A program made the translations under genes and the position numbers. A model generated the notes under the pieces. The model did no database searches, was not told where the DNA came from, and worked only from the letters and a program-made list of their open reading frames with translations. From NCBI RefSeq assembly GCF_043641665.1, contig NC_092184.1:21899108-21963107 (forward strand): a DNA stretch of 64,000 nucleotides, read 5' to 3'. Below are positions 28,017 to 39,442 of this stretch, piece after piece. Numbering within the stretch: position 1 is the stretch's first letter; every line of letters starts with the position of its first letter. This DNA comes from Enoplosus armatus (lineage: Eukaryota; Chordata; Actinopteri; Centrarchiformes; Enoplosidae).

Positions 28017-28852
28017 AATTAGTTCATTGGTAGCCTGGGAAAAGTCTGCAGTCTGCTGTAATTGGTGAAGTGCTTGGCAAGGTATTGTTCTCTCTCTGTC
28101 AGTAAATACAAGCAGAAGCCATGTATGGAGAAAACATTGTTTTCTATATTCCTCATGCCATTTGTCTTCTTGATGTGTGATATAGAAACCATATTGAGGT
28201 GCAGGTGTTGTTCCATTTCAATGTTAATATATCTGCTTTCATATGAAACCGGACATAAAGCTCCAAGACATCTGTATTCCTTTTCATTTTACCTTTACTT
28301 TTACTCCTTTCCTAATCATATAATAAATAAAATCAATAAGAATTGGTGTATTTGACATTTTCTTTATTTACTAAATTAACTATGAAATTATGATAGCAAT
28401 TATTCTGCACCTAATGAGCTTATGGGGCACAACTACAGTGTTATACAGTGTAAAACAAAAACAAGATATATGAAAAATGATGCAGTGCTAAGCCTCCCTT
28501 TATTCTGTTTGTAAATAAACTCATATGGTGACGTTGCCACTCAAAACAACATGTTGGTGGGGTTGAATATATGTAAAGGATACATCTTGAAGTAAGTTAC
28601 AGAAGCTTTAAAAAGCCCAGACCACATCATTTTTGTTTTTTAATGGCCTACTCACAGAATCCTCCAAGAGGGACATTTTAGAAAGTTAATCAGAGAAGAA
28701 AAAGAATGGGCCATTTGTTGTGGTCACTTTTTTTTTTACTTTCTTCACCTTCCCTCCACAGGAAGGGCATTCTGAAACCATTCAAGCCAAATGAACAGTG
28801 TCCACTTTGTTTACAGAAAATATTCTTGTTGATTTCAGTAAATGAGATTGAT

Positions 28853-28936
28853 AAATGATGTTGTTCCTGTTGGCTACATCAGCTTTCAGCGTCAGTAGAG
28901 CTTGAGCTGATGTAGCCAACAGGAACAACATCATTT
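28853..28936. repeat. Perfect 32-bp inverted repeat with 20-nt loop
   Basis: Arms 28853-28884 and 28905-28936 are exact reverse complements over 32 nt, separated by 20 nt. The whole unit (84 nt) has the size of a microRNA precursor hairpin, but the stem has no mismatch at all, which is unusual for a microRNA gene. It has no transposon-like flanks. I do not recognise the arm as a known microRNA. Confidence 0.9.
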
Positions 28937-28939
28937 GCA

Positions 28940-31900
28940 TTGTCCTCTGCATTTATTTGGGATTAGCTCAAACAGTCTCACAGAGGAGTTTGGGGATATT
29001 TTTGACCTGTATGCCTCAGAGCTTAAGATCCTTATTCCAAGTATATTCACATTATTTATTTTCACAAGGAAATTATCAATTCAAGGTCTACAATTTGCAT
29101 AAACTATGTTATAATTTATATTATAGCTGTTCAACACTTTGAGCAAAAGCAAACTACTGTTTAGAGAATTTAGTCTTTTTTATTATTTTCGTACCAAAGA
29201 AACCTTGAAAGATTGCATTTCAATATGAGTGTTCAGTGCAGACAAGGATACTGAAATGTAATTGCTAATGGAATAAAAGCATTATATTCCATATTTAACA
29301 TTACAGAGTTTATCTTTCAGACACTTCTATCCCAAACAGTGAGTTCAGAGAGATAGTTCCCATTCTGTTTCCTTTCCATCATGTCCACAGTGGCTTATGT
29401 TCAACTGCCTCTATGTTGGAAGTTGTTTCACAGATGCTCTAACGAGGCTGTGGTAGGATTTGACGTGTCAATTAGCAGTGGAGCTGACGGGGGACGGGCA
29501 AAGACTAGGAGACTAATTAAAAGGTAAATCCATGGAAAACAAAATAAGAACAAAGCATTCCCTATATAGTATATGTCTCATATGCATCCAGTGTGTGAGG
29601 TAACAGTTTGCACACACAGTGGCTGAACATACAGTATATACCAAGAGCCTGGGGGTTCACATTAAGATAAATGTGCAGTTTCAAATTTCAAATATTATCT
29701 CTGGCCTTTGAAGGGGAATGTAATTGACATGGTTGGTGCACGCTGAAAGCTGCAGCTTTTTGGCCTTAACGCAAAGGGGAAATCATTTCATGTAGCCCTT
29801 TAATGTACTCATGTATGAAGTTACCCTACATCTCACTATAAATACACTCCATGAACACATTTCTATTCCTCACTTTACAGTTCTCTCATTACTTTATGTT
29901 CCAACCAACAGCTTTCCCATTCTGCTGCCTACTGTATATACATCTTATCTCTGTAAAAGTGTTGAAGGTTTGTTTTAAATAGCATGCCAACAGAACGCGG
30001 TGTGTTCATTTGTCTTTACTACAGGCAAACGCGTAAAATGCCTCGGTAAATAAACACCTGGCCCATAAACTGTTGGATAATTAATGTTACACCTGCTTTC
30101 ATTTTTCACACTGTTGTTTTAGTCTATAGATGTTAATTACTTTGGCCTTCATAAAGATTCACCTCACAGTTGTATGCTGCTTTGGGCATCTGAGGGGCAG
30201 ATTTGAGAAACTATGCAATTATTTTGACTAGATTCAAAGTTTCACATGAACTCATTGTTTATTAACTGAGGGTTTGAGCGTGTCATGCTGTGCTGTACAG
30301 ATGCTAAAGCCCTTTTAGGATAATTTGTGATTTTGGGTTGTAGAAAATAAAATTGAACAGAATTGATTGTTGGTTTGATTCATTATGTAGCTGGCAGCTT
30401 AATGCGGGCTGAGAAGTGATCTGCTTTCTATATTTGGAAAGTTTGTCCAATAAGAGTTTTATTCATTCATAAACATTTCAGAAAGTGTGTAAACATTTGA
30501 AATTGCCCATGTTTGAGAAGATGACTCACTTTGAATAGAATAAAGCCCACGCTGGTTAACAACAGAGCATGTTAACTCTTTAACAGCTGTTGCCACAGCA
30601 ACCAATCTGGTACAGGACAGATCACACAGCATTTCAAGCTTTGTTAATTATATGGTTTGGTGGGTAATTAAGCTCTATAGACATTTTTTCTACAACATCT
30701 TTTTCACACATTCCAGTTCAGCAGACTTTTGAAATTTCTTGAAAGACCATTTTCTAACCAATACAATGCTGTCTGTACAGTATCTCCAGATTTTAGGTTT
30801 TTGGGATTTTAAAAGTATTGTCCTTAATTATATGTTGTGTACGTCCTGGGCCACTAGAGGGCAGCAGGTATCCCGATAATTTCAGGCGATTTAACTAACT
30901 GTTTAATGTTTAATTACCTGACAATTTGTTGTGCTGTTGTGGATGTAAACATTATCAAGTGATATGTTTTATAACATTTGTTATTTAGTTTATTCCACTT
31001 TTTTCAATCAATATTTAGTAGTTTCCAGTAAATCAACATCCACCAACAAGTCTGTATTTTTTTAATGTGAATGAGAAATGACTGGAGACAATTAAAGTGT
31101 TATTTAATACACAAAACAAGCAACCTAACGACAACGACTGCTTTGCCAAACACTGCAGGCACAGTATCGGCAGGCTGTCGTCAGACAAGAATTCAATGTA
31201 CTGGCTTTCAGTACCTGAAGTGGTAATCACTGAACTGCACATGCACCAAGACCAGCAGTATCGGCAGCAGGCTGAGCTGAGTTTCAGTATTAGATAAGCA
31301 CCAATAATGAAAACCATCAAATAGTAGATTAAAACAACTGCAGAACTGCACATACAACACAGAAAAGTAGTCACACTACAAAACATTTGTGTTCAATAAA
31401 ATGAAAACTCCTCTCTTACATTCCTACACACAACATTATGTCTATTTATTTTACCTTAAAGCTGCATTAGTAAATGTTTCATATCAAAATGTGTTCTCAG
31501 AGTAATGAACTGACAGAGAGTTACAATACAACTCTGCAGCTGTAAGGAAAATTTAGTCTCTCTCGGTTTTTAGCACAAAAATCTCTGACAAACCCATTGA
31601 CTGTTCACTCCCTGCTCAGCACAAGAAGGCAAAAACAATGAATGACTGTGTTGAAGCTAAATGCGGCTCTGTGTCTGCTGCTATAGGCAATGTGTTAACA
31701 TTTACTGTGTGTCTGCCAGCTTGGTAAATTAATTCATGCAGAATTTGTCCACCAAGACAGAAGTGACCAGGATTACAGATCTTCTGCATTTCCGAAGTTA
31801 CAATGTTTTTAGTACAAAATTTCTTATTTTGTTTCCCTGGACTGTGGGTCCTTGCTGTGTTTCAGCTGAGGAATAGGGATATTTTGTACAAAAGGACTGT

Positions 31901-32150
31901 AATTTTGGAAGATACCCACTTGATTTGTCTCACTGAATGAAATGTATATATGTGCATATTAGTATAGTTTTGAGATAGAACTGAAAAAATATGACCCAAT
32001 GCTTTAATTAAAATGGTTCATGAAATAGTCAACTTCATTAATAAGATAATACAACATCATTTGATTGGATATTTTAAGAAAGCTTTTCTATCATTTTGAC
32101 ACATTTAATCTGTCGTGCTTTTACTTTGAAGGTCCGCAGTCAGCCGCGCC
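28940..32150. other. Upstream flank of siae, no supported gene
   Basis: No exon is recognised. Frames near 31033-31386 run on both strands and match no family. The segment 31155-31275 repeats the word 'cagtatcggcag' twice and may be an unidentified element. A CTCF-type motif lies at 30851-30867. Confidence 0.6.
30851..30867 (+). promoter_or_regulatory. CTCF-type binding motif
   Basis: The plus strand reads CCACTAGAGGGCAGCAG, a full match to the vertebrate CTCF core consensus (CCAnnAGRKGGCRS). It lies about 1.4 kb upstream of the siae start, at the border between the gene-poor region and the gene block, where an insulator would be plausible. Occupancy is inferred. Confidence 0.5.
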
Positions 32151-32156
32151 TCTAGA

Positions 32157-32164
32157 TGACGTCA
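32157..32164. promoter_or_regulatory. Palindromic CRE (TGACGTCA) in siae proximal promoter
   Basis: A perfect 8-bp cAMP response element lies 83 bp upstream of the siae start codon, within a short GC-richer patch (32130-32175). CREB/ATF proteins bind this word. The position fits a core promoter element, but the transcription start cannot be fixed from sequence. Confidence 0.5.
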
Positions 32165-32246
32165 AAGGAACGACATTCGTTATTATTAAGTTTATAGGTT
32201 TGCTTTCCGGTACACCGTCTGAGACTGGGCGTGTGAGCTATCAGAC

Positions 32247-35200
32247 ATGACATCGCTCAAAAGAGCTTTTGAGCATTTTAATAAAGTGGGTTGTCTTCTT
32301 ATCATGTCACTATCACTGTGTGTTGTTTTTATACTTGTAGCATTTTTTCACAACTGTGGTGAGTAACGTTTCAGTTTGCCAAACTCTGTGTCAGCATTAA
32401 ACTGCAGCGTAGGCTACTGGGATTTCTGTGTCAAAGCTAGCTAAATATTGGCTAGCTCTAACGAATATAATAACGAAACAGAAACCTAAAGGCAGTTCTA
32501 TGCATCTACTTCTCATTATAGTATATTGATGTTTTTTATGCTCTATTACATCGTGATTTTGAATCTTCTACACGTTCTAAAATGATTATTTCTTATTTTG
32601 TGTGACTTAATATTGATTAGTGCAATGCGGAAGTAAATGTGTGCTCACAGTACCAATGTGGTGCAGGTGCAACAGGTAAAACAAGTAAAACGTGGCAGTG
32701 TAGCTTTCAAGTGCTGACATTTCAAGTACAATTAAGATTTGAAAATATATAAATAAATATATAATATAATATAACAAGTATAAAAGCATAAAGATAAAAA
32801 CGTAAGTGTGCAACAGTTCAAGTGAAATACAAAAAACAAATATAGAAAAAAAAATGTAATGCCCAGAATGCAATGTGCCATCACATGGTTGCCTCTTCTC
32901 TATTGCATTTTAGAGAAGCCCTAAGTAAACAGTAAAATTGTTGTGTATGTAGATGGGGACCTACGCTTTGCCCGCTACTATGGAGATCACATGGTGCTGC
33001 AGAAGTCTCCAGAGAAAGCGGTGCTGTGGGGCTACGGCCCTGAGGGTGCACAGGTCACCGTCTTCTTGTCAGGACCTATAACTCAGAAAACCCTACCGAT
33101 CAAAGTGAAAGAAGGTGAGTACAGCCAGTTGTCGTCAGGTGGGACTTTATGCTGATATCTGCAGGGTACTGAATGGAGGAGAGGCCAAACTGAGTGATCC
33201 TGACAGGGGCAGATATGGAAGGAGCCCCATTTTTTGTATCAGAGCTTTTGTTGTGTAACCACTGTCAGGACAGTGAGAGTGTGGCCTGATAAAAGTGGTT
33301 TGGAAGTTTAAGATTTGGTATGCCGCCGGCAATAGTTGTGGCCAGAGGCATTACGTTTTGGGGTTGTCCATGCATCTGTCCGTCCGTCAAGGTCTCTGTG
33401 ACCTCACATCCATCCCATTCTCGCCAACGTGATATCTCAGCCTGAAAGGAATTTCTTCAAATTTGGCACAAACGTCCACTTGGACTCAAGGATGAACTGA
33501 TTAGAATTTGTCAAAGTCTGATTCCAGGTTTCACACACACAATGAGTAAACAACAACTAGCACAGTATGGGCTTTCCTCCATGTCGTCCGTTCTGCCTTT
33601 CACTTTCTGCCTCATTTTGAATTTTAAGCGTCATTGGAATTACATGACTGCTAATCTCGCATAGCCAGACCATTATCATTCTGGGATAGGGGAAAAATGT
33701 CTTGTTTGTATTTCTTTAAACCAATCACAATCTTCTACGGGAGATGCTAAGCCCAGGATGCAGCAAAGATGCCCTTGCAAAACAGTAATGCACAGAGAGC
33801 GGAAGGGGAGGAGAATGCCAACTGAAATAGTCTAAAAAAGCTTTCACTTATTCATTTGGTCACTTTACTTTGTTTGCAGTCCGTGTATCAATGACTGTTT
33901 TTACAGGTATCTGGCGAGCCACGCTTGACCCTGTCAAAGCTGGTGGTCCCTACACTGTGACAGTAGCCAGTCAGAACATTACAGCCAGTCTGACTGATGT
34001 GTTGTTTGGAGACGTTTGGCTGTGTGGCGGGCAGAGCAACATGTACTTTAAAACATCTCAGGTAGGCCAAGCCAGGTGACCGCCTGTCTGACTTTCTAAT
34101 GAGCTCATTCGTGTCAACATAAATGTGCAGTAGAAGTGCTTGGAGCAACAGAATCGGCTTCAAAGGACAGTATAAACGCCAGAAAATATGACTAACAACA
34201 TCTCTGACGTGGAGCGAAACCTAAAAAAGTCCTACTTTGGCTGTAATGGTCAGAAAGATTGCACAAATACATTATAGGCATGAAGTATTCTAGACAAATA
34301 GAACTTTCTGTTTGATATGTATGTATGTATTTATTAATGTTTTATTGTTTAATGGTCTCCCTCTTTTATTTATTAATTGATTCATTCTCCAATAGATCTT
34401 CAATGCATCAGAGGAGCTGGCCCTCGCAGCAAAGTATCCTCATGTGAGGACTTTTATGGCAGCCTTGAAACAGAGTGAAACTGAGCTGACTGATTTGATT
34501 CAAGTGGAACTTCCCTGGTCTGTGCCCACAGCAGGTAAGTCAAGGATTTATTCATAGAATTGTTTGAAGACTTTTTTTGCAGCTCAAGGTTTTGGTTTGG
34601 GGTATTGAGCTGCAACTGAGCCTTTTTTATAAATTCTGTGTAATAGAAATAGCATATATTGCATATGTTCCTAAATACAAGCTCTTGTTTTGTTGGGGTA
34701 CTGTGTAGTACTGTATAATGTAATCCCAATTGATAAAATAAACAAGAAATATCAACTATGGTGCTATTTGTTTATGTGTGTACTGCCACCTACTTGCATT
34801 CTGCTGATTGGCTGATTAACAGGCAGGTGTTTCTCCAGATCTGACAGAGTTCTCTGCAGTGTGCTGGCTCTTTGGACGTTACATGTATGAGAATCTGAAG
34901 TACCCCATAGGACTGGTGGAGTCCTGTTGGGGAGGCACACCTATCGAAGTGTGGTCATCTTCAAGAGTTCTGCAGAAGTGTGGACTAGAGCAAACCAGAA
35001 ACGGGTAAAGATATGAAAAAACACAATGCATCTGACCTGCAGCCTGAAATGTGTGGTAGTAGATTTAGGACGCTTATTTAATTTTACCAGGTGACACACT
35101 GTTCCCATGCAAGTGTGATAACTTTTCTCGTGCTCCCAATAATTTGTGTTTAATATCCAAGAAAAGTTGTCTCGCACTAACAGCTCTCTTGTTACTTTTT

Positions 35201-38200
35201 GCGTGTTAAAATCTCTCAGTCCTAAAGAAAATTCTGTCTTGTGGAATGCAATGATCCACCCAATGCTAAACATGACCCTTAAAGGGGCCCTCTGGTACCA
35301 AGGTAAGACTAACCGCACAGGTGTCAGATGTTCAGTATAGCCACATGGTTATTGTGCATCTATAAGGCTTGTGTCACTTTCAGGTGAGGCAAATGCAGCC
35401 TATCATCAAGAGAAGTACAACTGTTGCTTCCCTGCTATGATCGATGACTGGAGGATGGCGTTTCACCAGGGCTCAGGGCAGCAGACAGCTCTCGACTTCC
35501 CCTTTGGATTTGTCCAGGTATGTTAGTATTTTTAGTTTTAATTTGCATAATAGAAACAAGTACAGAAAACAATTCATTTGAAAATCAGACAATCAAAATA
35601 ATGCAGTTTTAGAAGCTTTAGATAAATGGTAAATGATCTCACTTATATAGCGCTTTTCAACCTTCACAGTTCCCAAAGCGCTTTACAGCTACAGTGGCTT
35701 GCAAAAGTATTCAGCCCCCTTGAACTTTTCCACATTTTGTCACGTTACGACCACAAATCTAAATATATTTTATTGGAATTTTATGTGAAAGACCAACACA
35801 AAGTGGCACACAATTGTGAAGTAGAAAGAAAATTATATATGATTTAAAAAAATTTTTACAAATAAAAAACTGAAAAGTACGGTGTGCAAAAGTATTCAGC
35901 CCCCTTTTCTCTGAGTGTAACCAATTGCCTTCAGAAGTTGCCTGATGATTGCTGAATGATCGAATGTTGACCTTATGACTAAAAAGAGTCCACCTGTGTG
36001 TAATCTAATCTGAGTACAAATACAGCTGTTCTGTGACGGCCTCAGAGGTTTGTTAAGAGAATATTGGGGAGCAAACAGCATCGTGATGTCCAAGGAACAC
36101 ACCAGACAGGTCAGGGATAAAGTTGTGGAGAAGTTTAAAGCAGGGTTAGGCTATAAAAAGATTTCCCAAGCTTTGAACATCTCACGGAGCGCTGTTCAAT
36201 CCATCATCCGGAAATGGAAATTGTATGGCACAACTGCAAACCTACCAAGACACGGCCGTCCACCTAAACTTACAGGCCGAACAAGGAGAGCACTGATCAG
36301 AGATGCAGCCAAGAGGCCCATGGTGACTCTCGACGAACTGCAGAGATCCACAGCTCAGGTGGGGGAATCTGTCCACAGGACAACTATTAGTCGTGCGCTG
36401 CACAAATCTGGCCTTTATGGAAGAGTGGCAAGAAGAAAGCCATTGTTAAAAGAAAACCATAAGAAGTCCCGTTTGCAGTTTGCCAGAAGCCATATGGGAG
36501 ACACAGCAAACATGTGGAAGAAGGTGCTCTGGTCAGATGAGACCAAAATTGAACTTTTTGGCCTAAATGCAAAACGCTATGTGTGGCGGAAAACTAACAC
36601 TGCACATCACTCTAAACACACCATCCCCACTGTCAAACATGGTGGTGGCAGCATCATGCTCTGGGGGTGCTTCTCTTCAGCAGGGACAGGGAAGATGGTC
36701 AGAGTTGATGGGAAGATGGATGGAGCCAAATACAGGGCAATCTTGGAAGAAAACCTGTTGGAGTCTGCAGAAGACTTGAGACTGGGGCGGAGGTTCACCT
36801 TCCAGCAGGACAACGAGCCTAAACATAAAGCCAGGGCTACAATGGAATGGTTTAAAACAAAACATATTCATGTGTTAGAATGGCCCAGTCAAAGTCCAGA
36901 CCTAAATCCAATCGAGAATCTGTGGCAAGATCTGAAAACTGCCGTTCACAAACGCTCTCCATCTAATCTGACTGAGCTTGAGCTGTTTTGCAAGGAAGAA
37001 TGGGCAAAAATTTCAGTCTCTCGATGTGCAAAGCTGGTAGAGACATACCCCAAAAGACTTGCAGCTGTAATTGCAGCAAAAGGCGGTTCCACAAAGTATT
37101 GACTCAGGGGGGCTGAATACTTTTGCACACCGTACTTTTCAGTTTTTTATTTGTAAATTTTTTTTTTAATCATGTATAATTTTCTTTCTACTTCACAATT
37201 GTGTGCCACTTTGTGTTGGTCTTTCAAATAAAATTCCAATAAAATATATTTCTGTTTGTGGTCGTAACGTGACAAAATGTGGAAAAGTTCAAGGGGGCTG
37301 AATACTTTTGCAAGCCACTGTAAGTCTCATTCCCCCATTCACTCACACATTCACACACCAATGGCGACCGAGCTGCCATGCAAGGTGCTGGTCTCCATCG
37401 GGAGCAACTTAGGGTTCAGTGTCTTGCTCAAGGACACTTCGACATGACGGGGGCAGCCGGGGATCGAACCCCCAACCCGCTCTAACCAGCTTCACCTCCC
37501 GTGCGACAGTGCTAACCACTGCGCCACCATGCCGCCCGAAGTAGAAGAAGTAGAAGTAAAAAAATTTAAATCACTATATGTAGAATTCGAAAAATGTCTG
37601 ACTTGGCTACTTTGCCACAACTGTATGTAAAATAAACCATTTTGCAAATATCATTTGCAGTATTGCCGATTTTGTTGTACTTTGCAGCTGTCCACCTACC
37701 AGAAAGGCTCCACCGATGACGGCTTTGCGAACATCCGCTGGCACCAGACAGCCGACACTGGCTTTGTCCCGAACCCCCGGATGCAGAAAACCTTCATGGC
37801 TGTGGCTTTGGATTTACCAGATGAAACCTCACCCTACGGCACGTAAGGATTGTTGTGTTTATATGCATAGCTTGTGAAGTCTCTACAAAATTGCACTGCA
37901 TTGTTTATACAGGTATTCGTTAATACATGTAACAAGTCTTACATATGTCAGAATTTCATGTAAAACTAACTCTTAATATGAAAGTGGTGGTGCAGAAGGT
38001 CGGTGCTATCTTTAACTACCATGACAGCTTTTACCGGATTTCACTTTAGAGTGTTTTCACAAGAGTTAGCAAGAGTAACTGGAGCAAAGAGCTCACATCA
38101 CACCTGTTCAAATGTTTCTGCACTGTCTTCCAGTTAGTCTCTGGATAGATCTTAAGATCCTTATAATTGATATGATTTATATTTATTTTGTTTCAGGATC

Positions 38201-38849
38201 CATCCCCGAGACAAGCAGGATGTAGCCTACAGACTGACTTTAGGAGCGAGGGTGGTGGCTTATAACGAGAAGGACTTGCCCTTCCTTGGACCTTTCCCCA
38301 AACAAATCCAGTCAACTCGAATGTATGTTAGCATCACCTACGACCAGACAGTCTCTGTCACTCCGTCTAATGACATCTTTGAGGTAAGGTTGGCAGCGGT
38401 AGTCAGTGTGACTTATGTCCCATATTCAACCGCTGGCTTTGTTAACAATGCTAACACAAAATGGCTATTAAATAACTTTCACATGTAGTTGATGTTTGGT
38501 CTGATATTTCTTCCTAAAGAAATAAGCTCAAATCAGTGAATTTTACTTCTTTTCATCTGTTTAATTTTTTTCTTTTGTCAAGATCTGTTGCTCAGGGATT
38601 CAGGCTCCATGTGGGCCTCAGTCTACTTGGGTTCCAGCTCCCATCATGCAGTGGGATCAGACCTCTGTCCAGATATCTGCCAATTTGTGCCCGCCTGCTG
38701 CCGAAGTAGCTGCCCTCCGATATGCCTGGAGGGACTGGCCCTGTGACTTTAAAGCCTGTCCAATCTACAGCACCAGTGGGATTTTACCTGCACCTCCTTT
38801 TATTATCAACCGCTCTCCAGCCACAAGAAATGTTTGGATAAGCTACTGA
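32247..38849 (+). CDS. siae: Sialate O-acetylesterase, 10 coding exons
   Basis: Removes O-acetyl groups from sialic acids in the secretory/lysosomal pathway. Exons: 32247-32358, 32953-33114, 33907-34061, 34396-34534, 34839-35004, 35220-35302, 35384-35517, 37688-37842, 38197-38383, 38583-38849. They join in frame to 519 aa, close to the mammalian 523. Residues about 14-35 are hydrophobic (signal peptide or anchor). The nucleophile motif GQSNM puts the catalytic serine at 135. The conserved DDGF..IRWHQTAD block carries a candidate catalytic His336. Also conserved are SCWGGTPIEVWSS, LWNAMIHP, GALWYQGE and the C-terminal cysteine-rich RYAWRDWPC. Intron 7 hosts a Tc1-like transposon inside an older repeat; all splice junctions remain intact. 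An AATAAA signal at 39119-39124 would end the message. tbrg1 converges from the other side. Confidence 0.97.
33350..33545. repeat. Dispersed fish repeat fragment in siae intron 2
   Basis: Words such as 'ggccagaggcattacgtttt', 'catctgtccgtccgtc', 'cgtgatatctcag', 'aatttcttcaaatttggcac' and 'acgtccacttggactcaagg' match my memory of a high-copy teleost repeat, perhaps another part of the family seen at 8000-8235. Confidence 0.6.
35620..35691. repeat. Left part of a dispersed repeat split by the Tc1 element
   Basis: 'aaatggtaaatgatctca' and 'ttatatagcgcttttcaacc' begin a well-known fish repeat. It breaks off at the TA at 35690-35691 and resumes after 37320, so the transposon is the younger insertion. 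Confidence 0.8.
35692..37320 (+). mobile_element. Complete Tc1-like DNA transposon
   Basis: 1,629 bp flanked by the TA target duplication (35690-35691 and 37321-37322). Both ends begin CAGTGGCTTGCAAAAGTATT as inverted repeats. The terminal inverted repeats run about 213 nt (35692-35904 and 37107-37320) and differ at only a handful of sites. Each contains an outer and an inner copy of the 'TGCAAAAGTATTCAGCCCCC' word, the IR/DR layout of Sleeping Beauty-type elements. The transposase frame inside is uninterrupted. Near-identical ends plus an open frame point to a recent insertion. Confidence 0.97.
36086..37102 (+). CDS. Tc1/mariner-family transposase, intact
   Basis: 338 aa, the usual length for fish Tc1 transposases. 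It cuts and pastes the element by a DDE RNase H-fold nuclease. The N-terminal paired-like half has two helix-turn-helix segments (about residues 10-110) with an 'HGRPPK' hook at 56-61. The catalytic residues are D151 (LWSDETKIELFG), D242 (FQQDNEPKHKA) and E277 (PDLNPIENLW), giving DD34E spacing. The glycine-rich KHGGGSIMLWG box is at 184-194. I chose the ATG at 36086 because family members start MSKE/D; an in-frame ATG at 36050 would add 12 residues. There is no stop or frameshift. The frame lies in the same direction as siae, within its intron 7. Confidence 0.95.
   Translation: MSKEHTRQVRDKVVEKFKAGLGYKKISQALNISRSAVQSIIRKWKLYGTTANLPRHGRPPKLTGRTRRALIRDAAKRPMVTLDELQRSTAQVGESVHRTTISRALHKSGLYGRVARRKPLLKENHKKSRLQFARSHMGDTANMWKKVLWSDETKIELFGLNAKRYVWRKTNTAHHSKHTIPTVKHGGGSIMLWGCFSSAGTGKMVRVDGKMDGAKYRAILEENLLESAEDLRLGRRFTFQQDNEPKHKARATMEWFKTKHIHVLEWPSQSPDLNPIENLWQDLKTAVHKRSPSNLTELELFCKEEWAKISVSRCAKLVETYPKRLAAVIAAKGGSTKY
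37321..37546. repeat. Right part of the split dispersed repeat, with tRNA-like segment
   Basis: Continues the repeat begun at 35620. Read on the minus strand, about 37434-37540 has an A-box-like 'TGGCGCAGTGGTTAGCACTG' and a B-box-like 'GGGTTCGATCCCCGGC', so the repeat looks tRNA-related, as in a SINE. The two parts join cleanly if the transposon is removed. Confidence 0.75.
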
Positions 38850-39093
38850 ACCATAAAATGGAAGAAGTTATAACAAAAATTAGATTGGCCAGATATGTTG
38901 CCAAATTTACCAGATTGTTCAAAGATCATTGTGTCTTATAAAACACTGAAAGTGTTTATAAACCCCTGTTGCAGACAGGTATTATAATCTATGCTGTTAA
39001 AACCACTGCCAATAATTGCTGGACTGCATGAATGTAGCAAAGCATGATGAATGTGTTTTTATTTTAACAAAATGTTAGCAACACAAATTAGTA

Positions 39094-39124
39094 TTTATTA
39101 CTTTGTATGATTTGCACAAATAAA
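39094..39124. terminator. Opposed poly(A) signals for siae and tbrg1
   Basis: AATAAA on the plus strand (39119-39124) follows the siae stop by 270 nt. TTTATT, i.e. AATAAA on the minus strand (39094-39099), follows the tbrg1 stop by about 345 nt. If both are used, the two 3' UTRs overlap by some tens of bases. Confidence 0.55.
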
Positions 39125-39442
39125 TGACAAATCAACAACTATGTTTATGTGTGTTACATTCAAAGCCAATGCTTTTACTTCAAAGTAAAACAGATAGAAA
39201 TGTGATGTGTTATAACGCCAACTTTAAGGTACCAAAACTATATGTATGTGGGAAAGCATAATAACCCTTTTTTCAGTTATATTTCTCAGTTAGTAAAAAA
39301 AAGGTAGTAATTACATTTTAAGCATAATGTCAACTGGGACTCAATTACTTGAGTCCCCCGGGGAGGCAAAACATTGTAAGCCCTGTAAATAAGAATGAAA
39401 GTTCACGAGGATTGTGCTCTTGTATGACCAGCGCTTTCAGAA

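Larger units (their letters stand above)
20600..28850. other. Gene-poor region, no supported gene
   Basis: No coding exon is recognised. The 119-codon frame at 25493-25852 is opposed by similar-length frames on the other strand and matches nothing. The region has a TG microsatellite at 27981-28015, two diverged copies of an unnamed repeat (21916-21995 and 23088-23165), and possible conserved non-coding stretches at 23295-23420 and 27385-27565. Confidence 0.6.

Noticed and set aside
31033..31386. 117-codon hydrophobic frame on the minus strand upstream of siae
   Set aside because: No family pattern; overlaps a plus-strand frame and two copies of a short word, so more likely a decayed element or chance.
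36050..36085. Upstream ATG for the Tc1 transposase
   Set aside because: Adds 12 residues not expected in the family; the MSKE start at 36086 matches the usual N-terminus.
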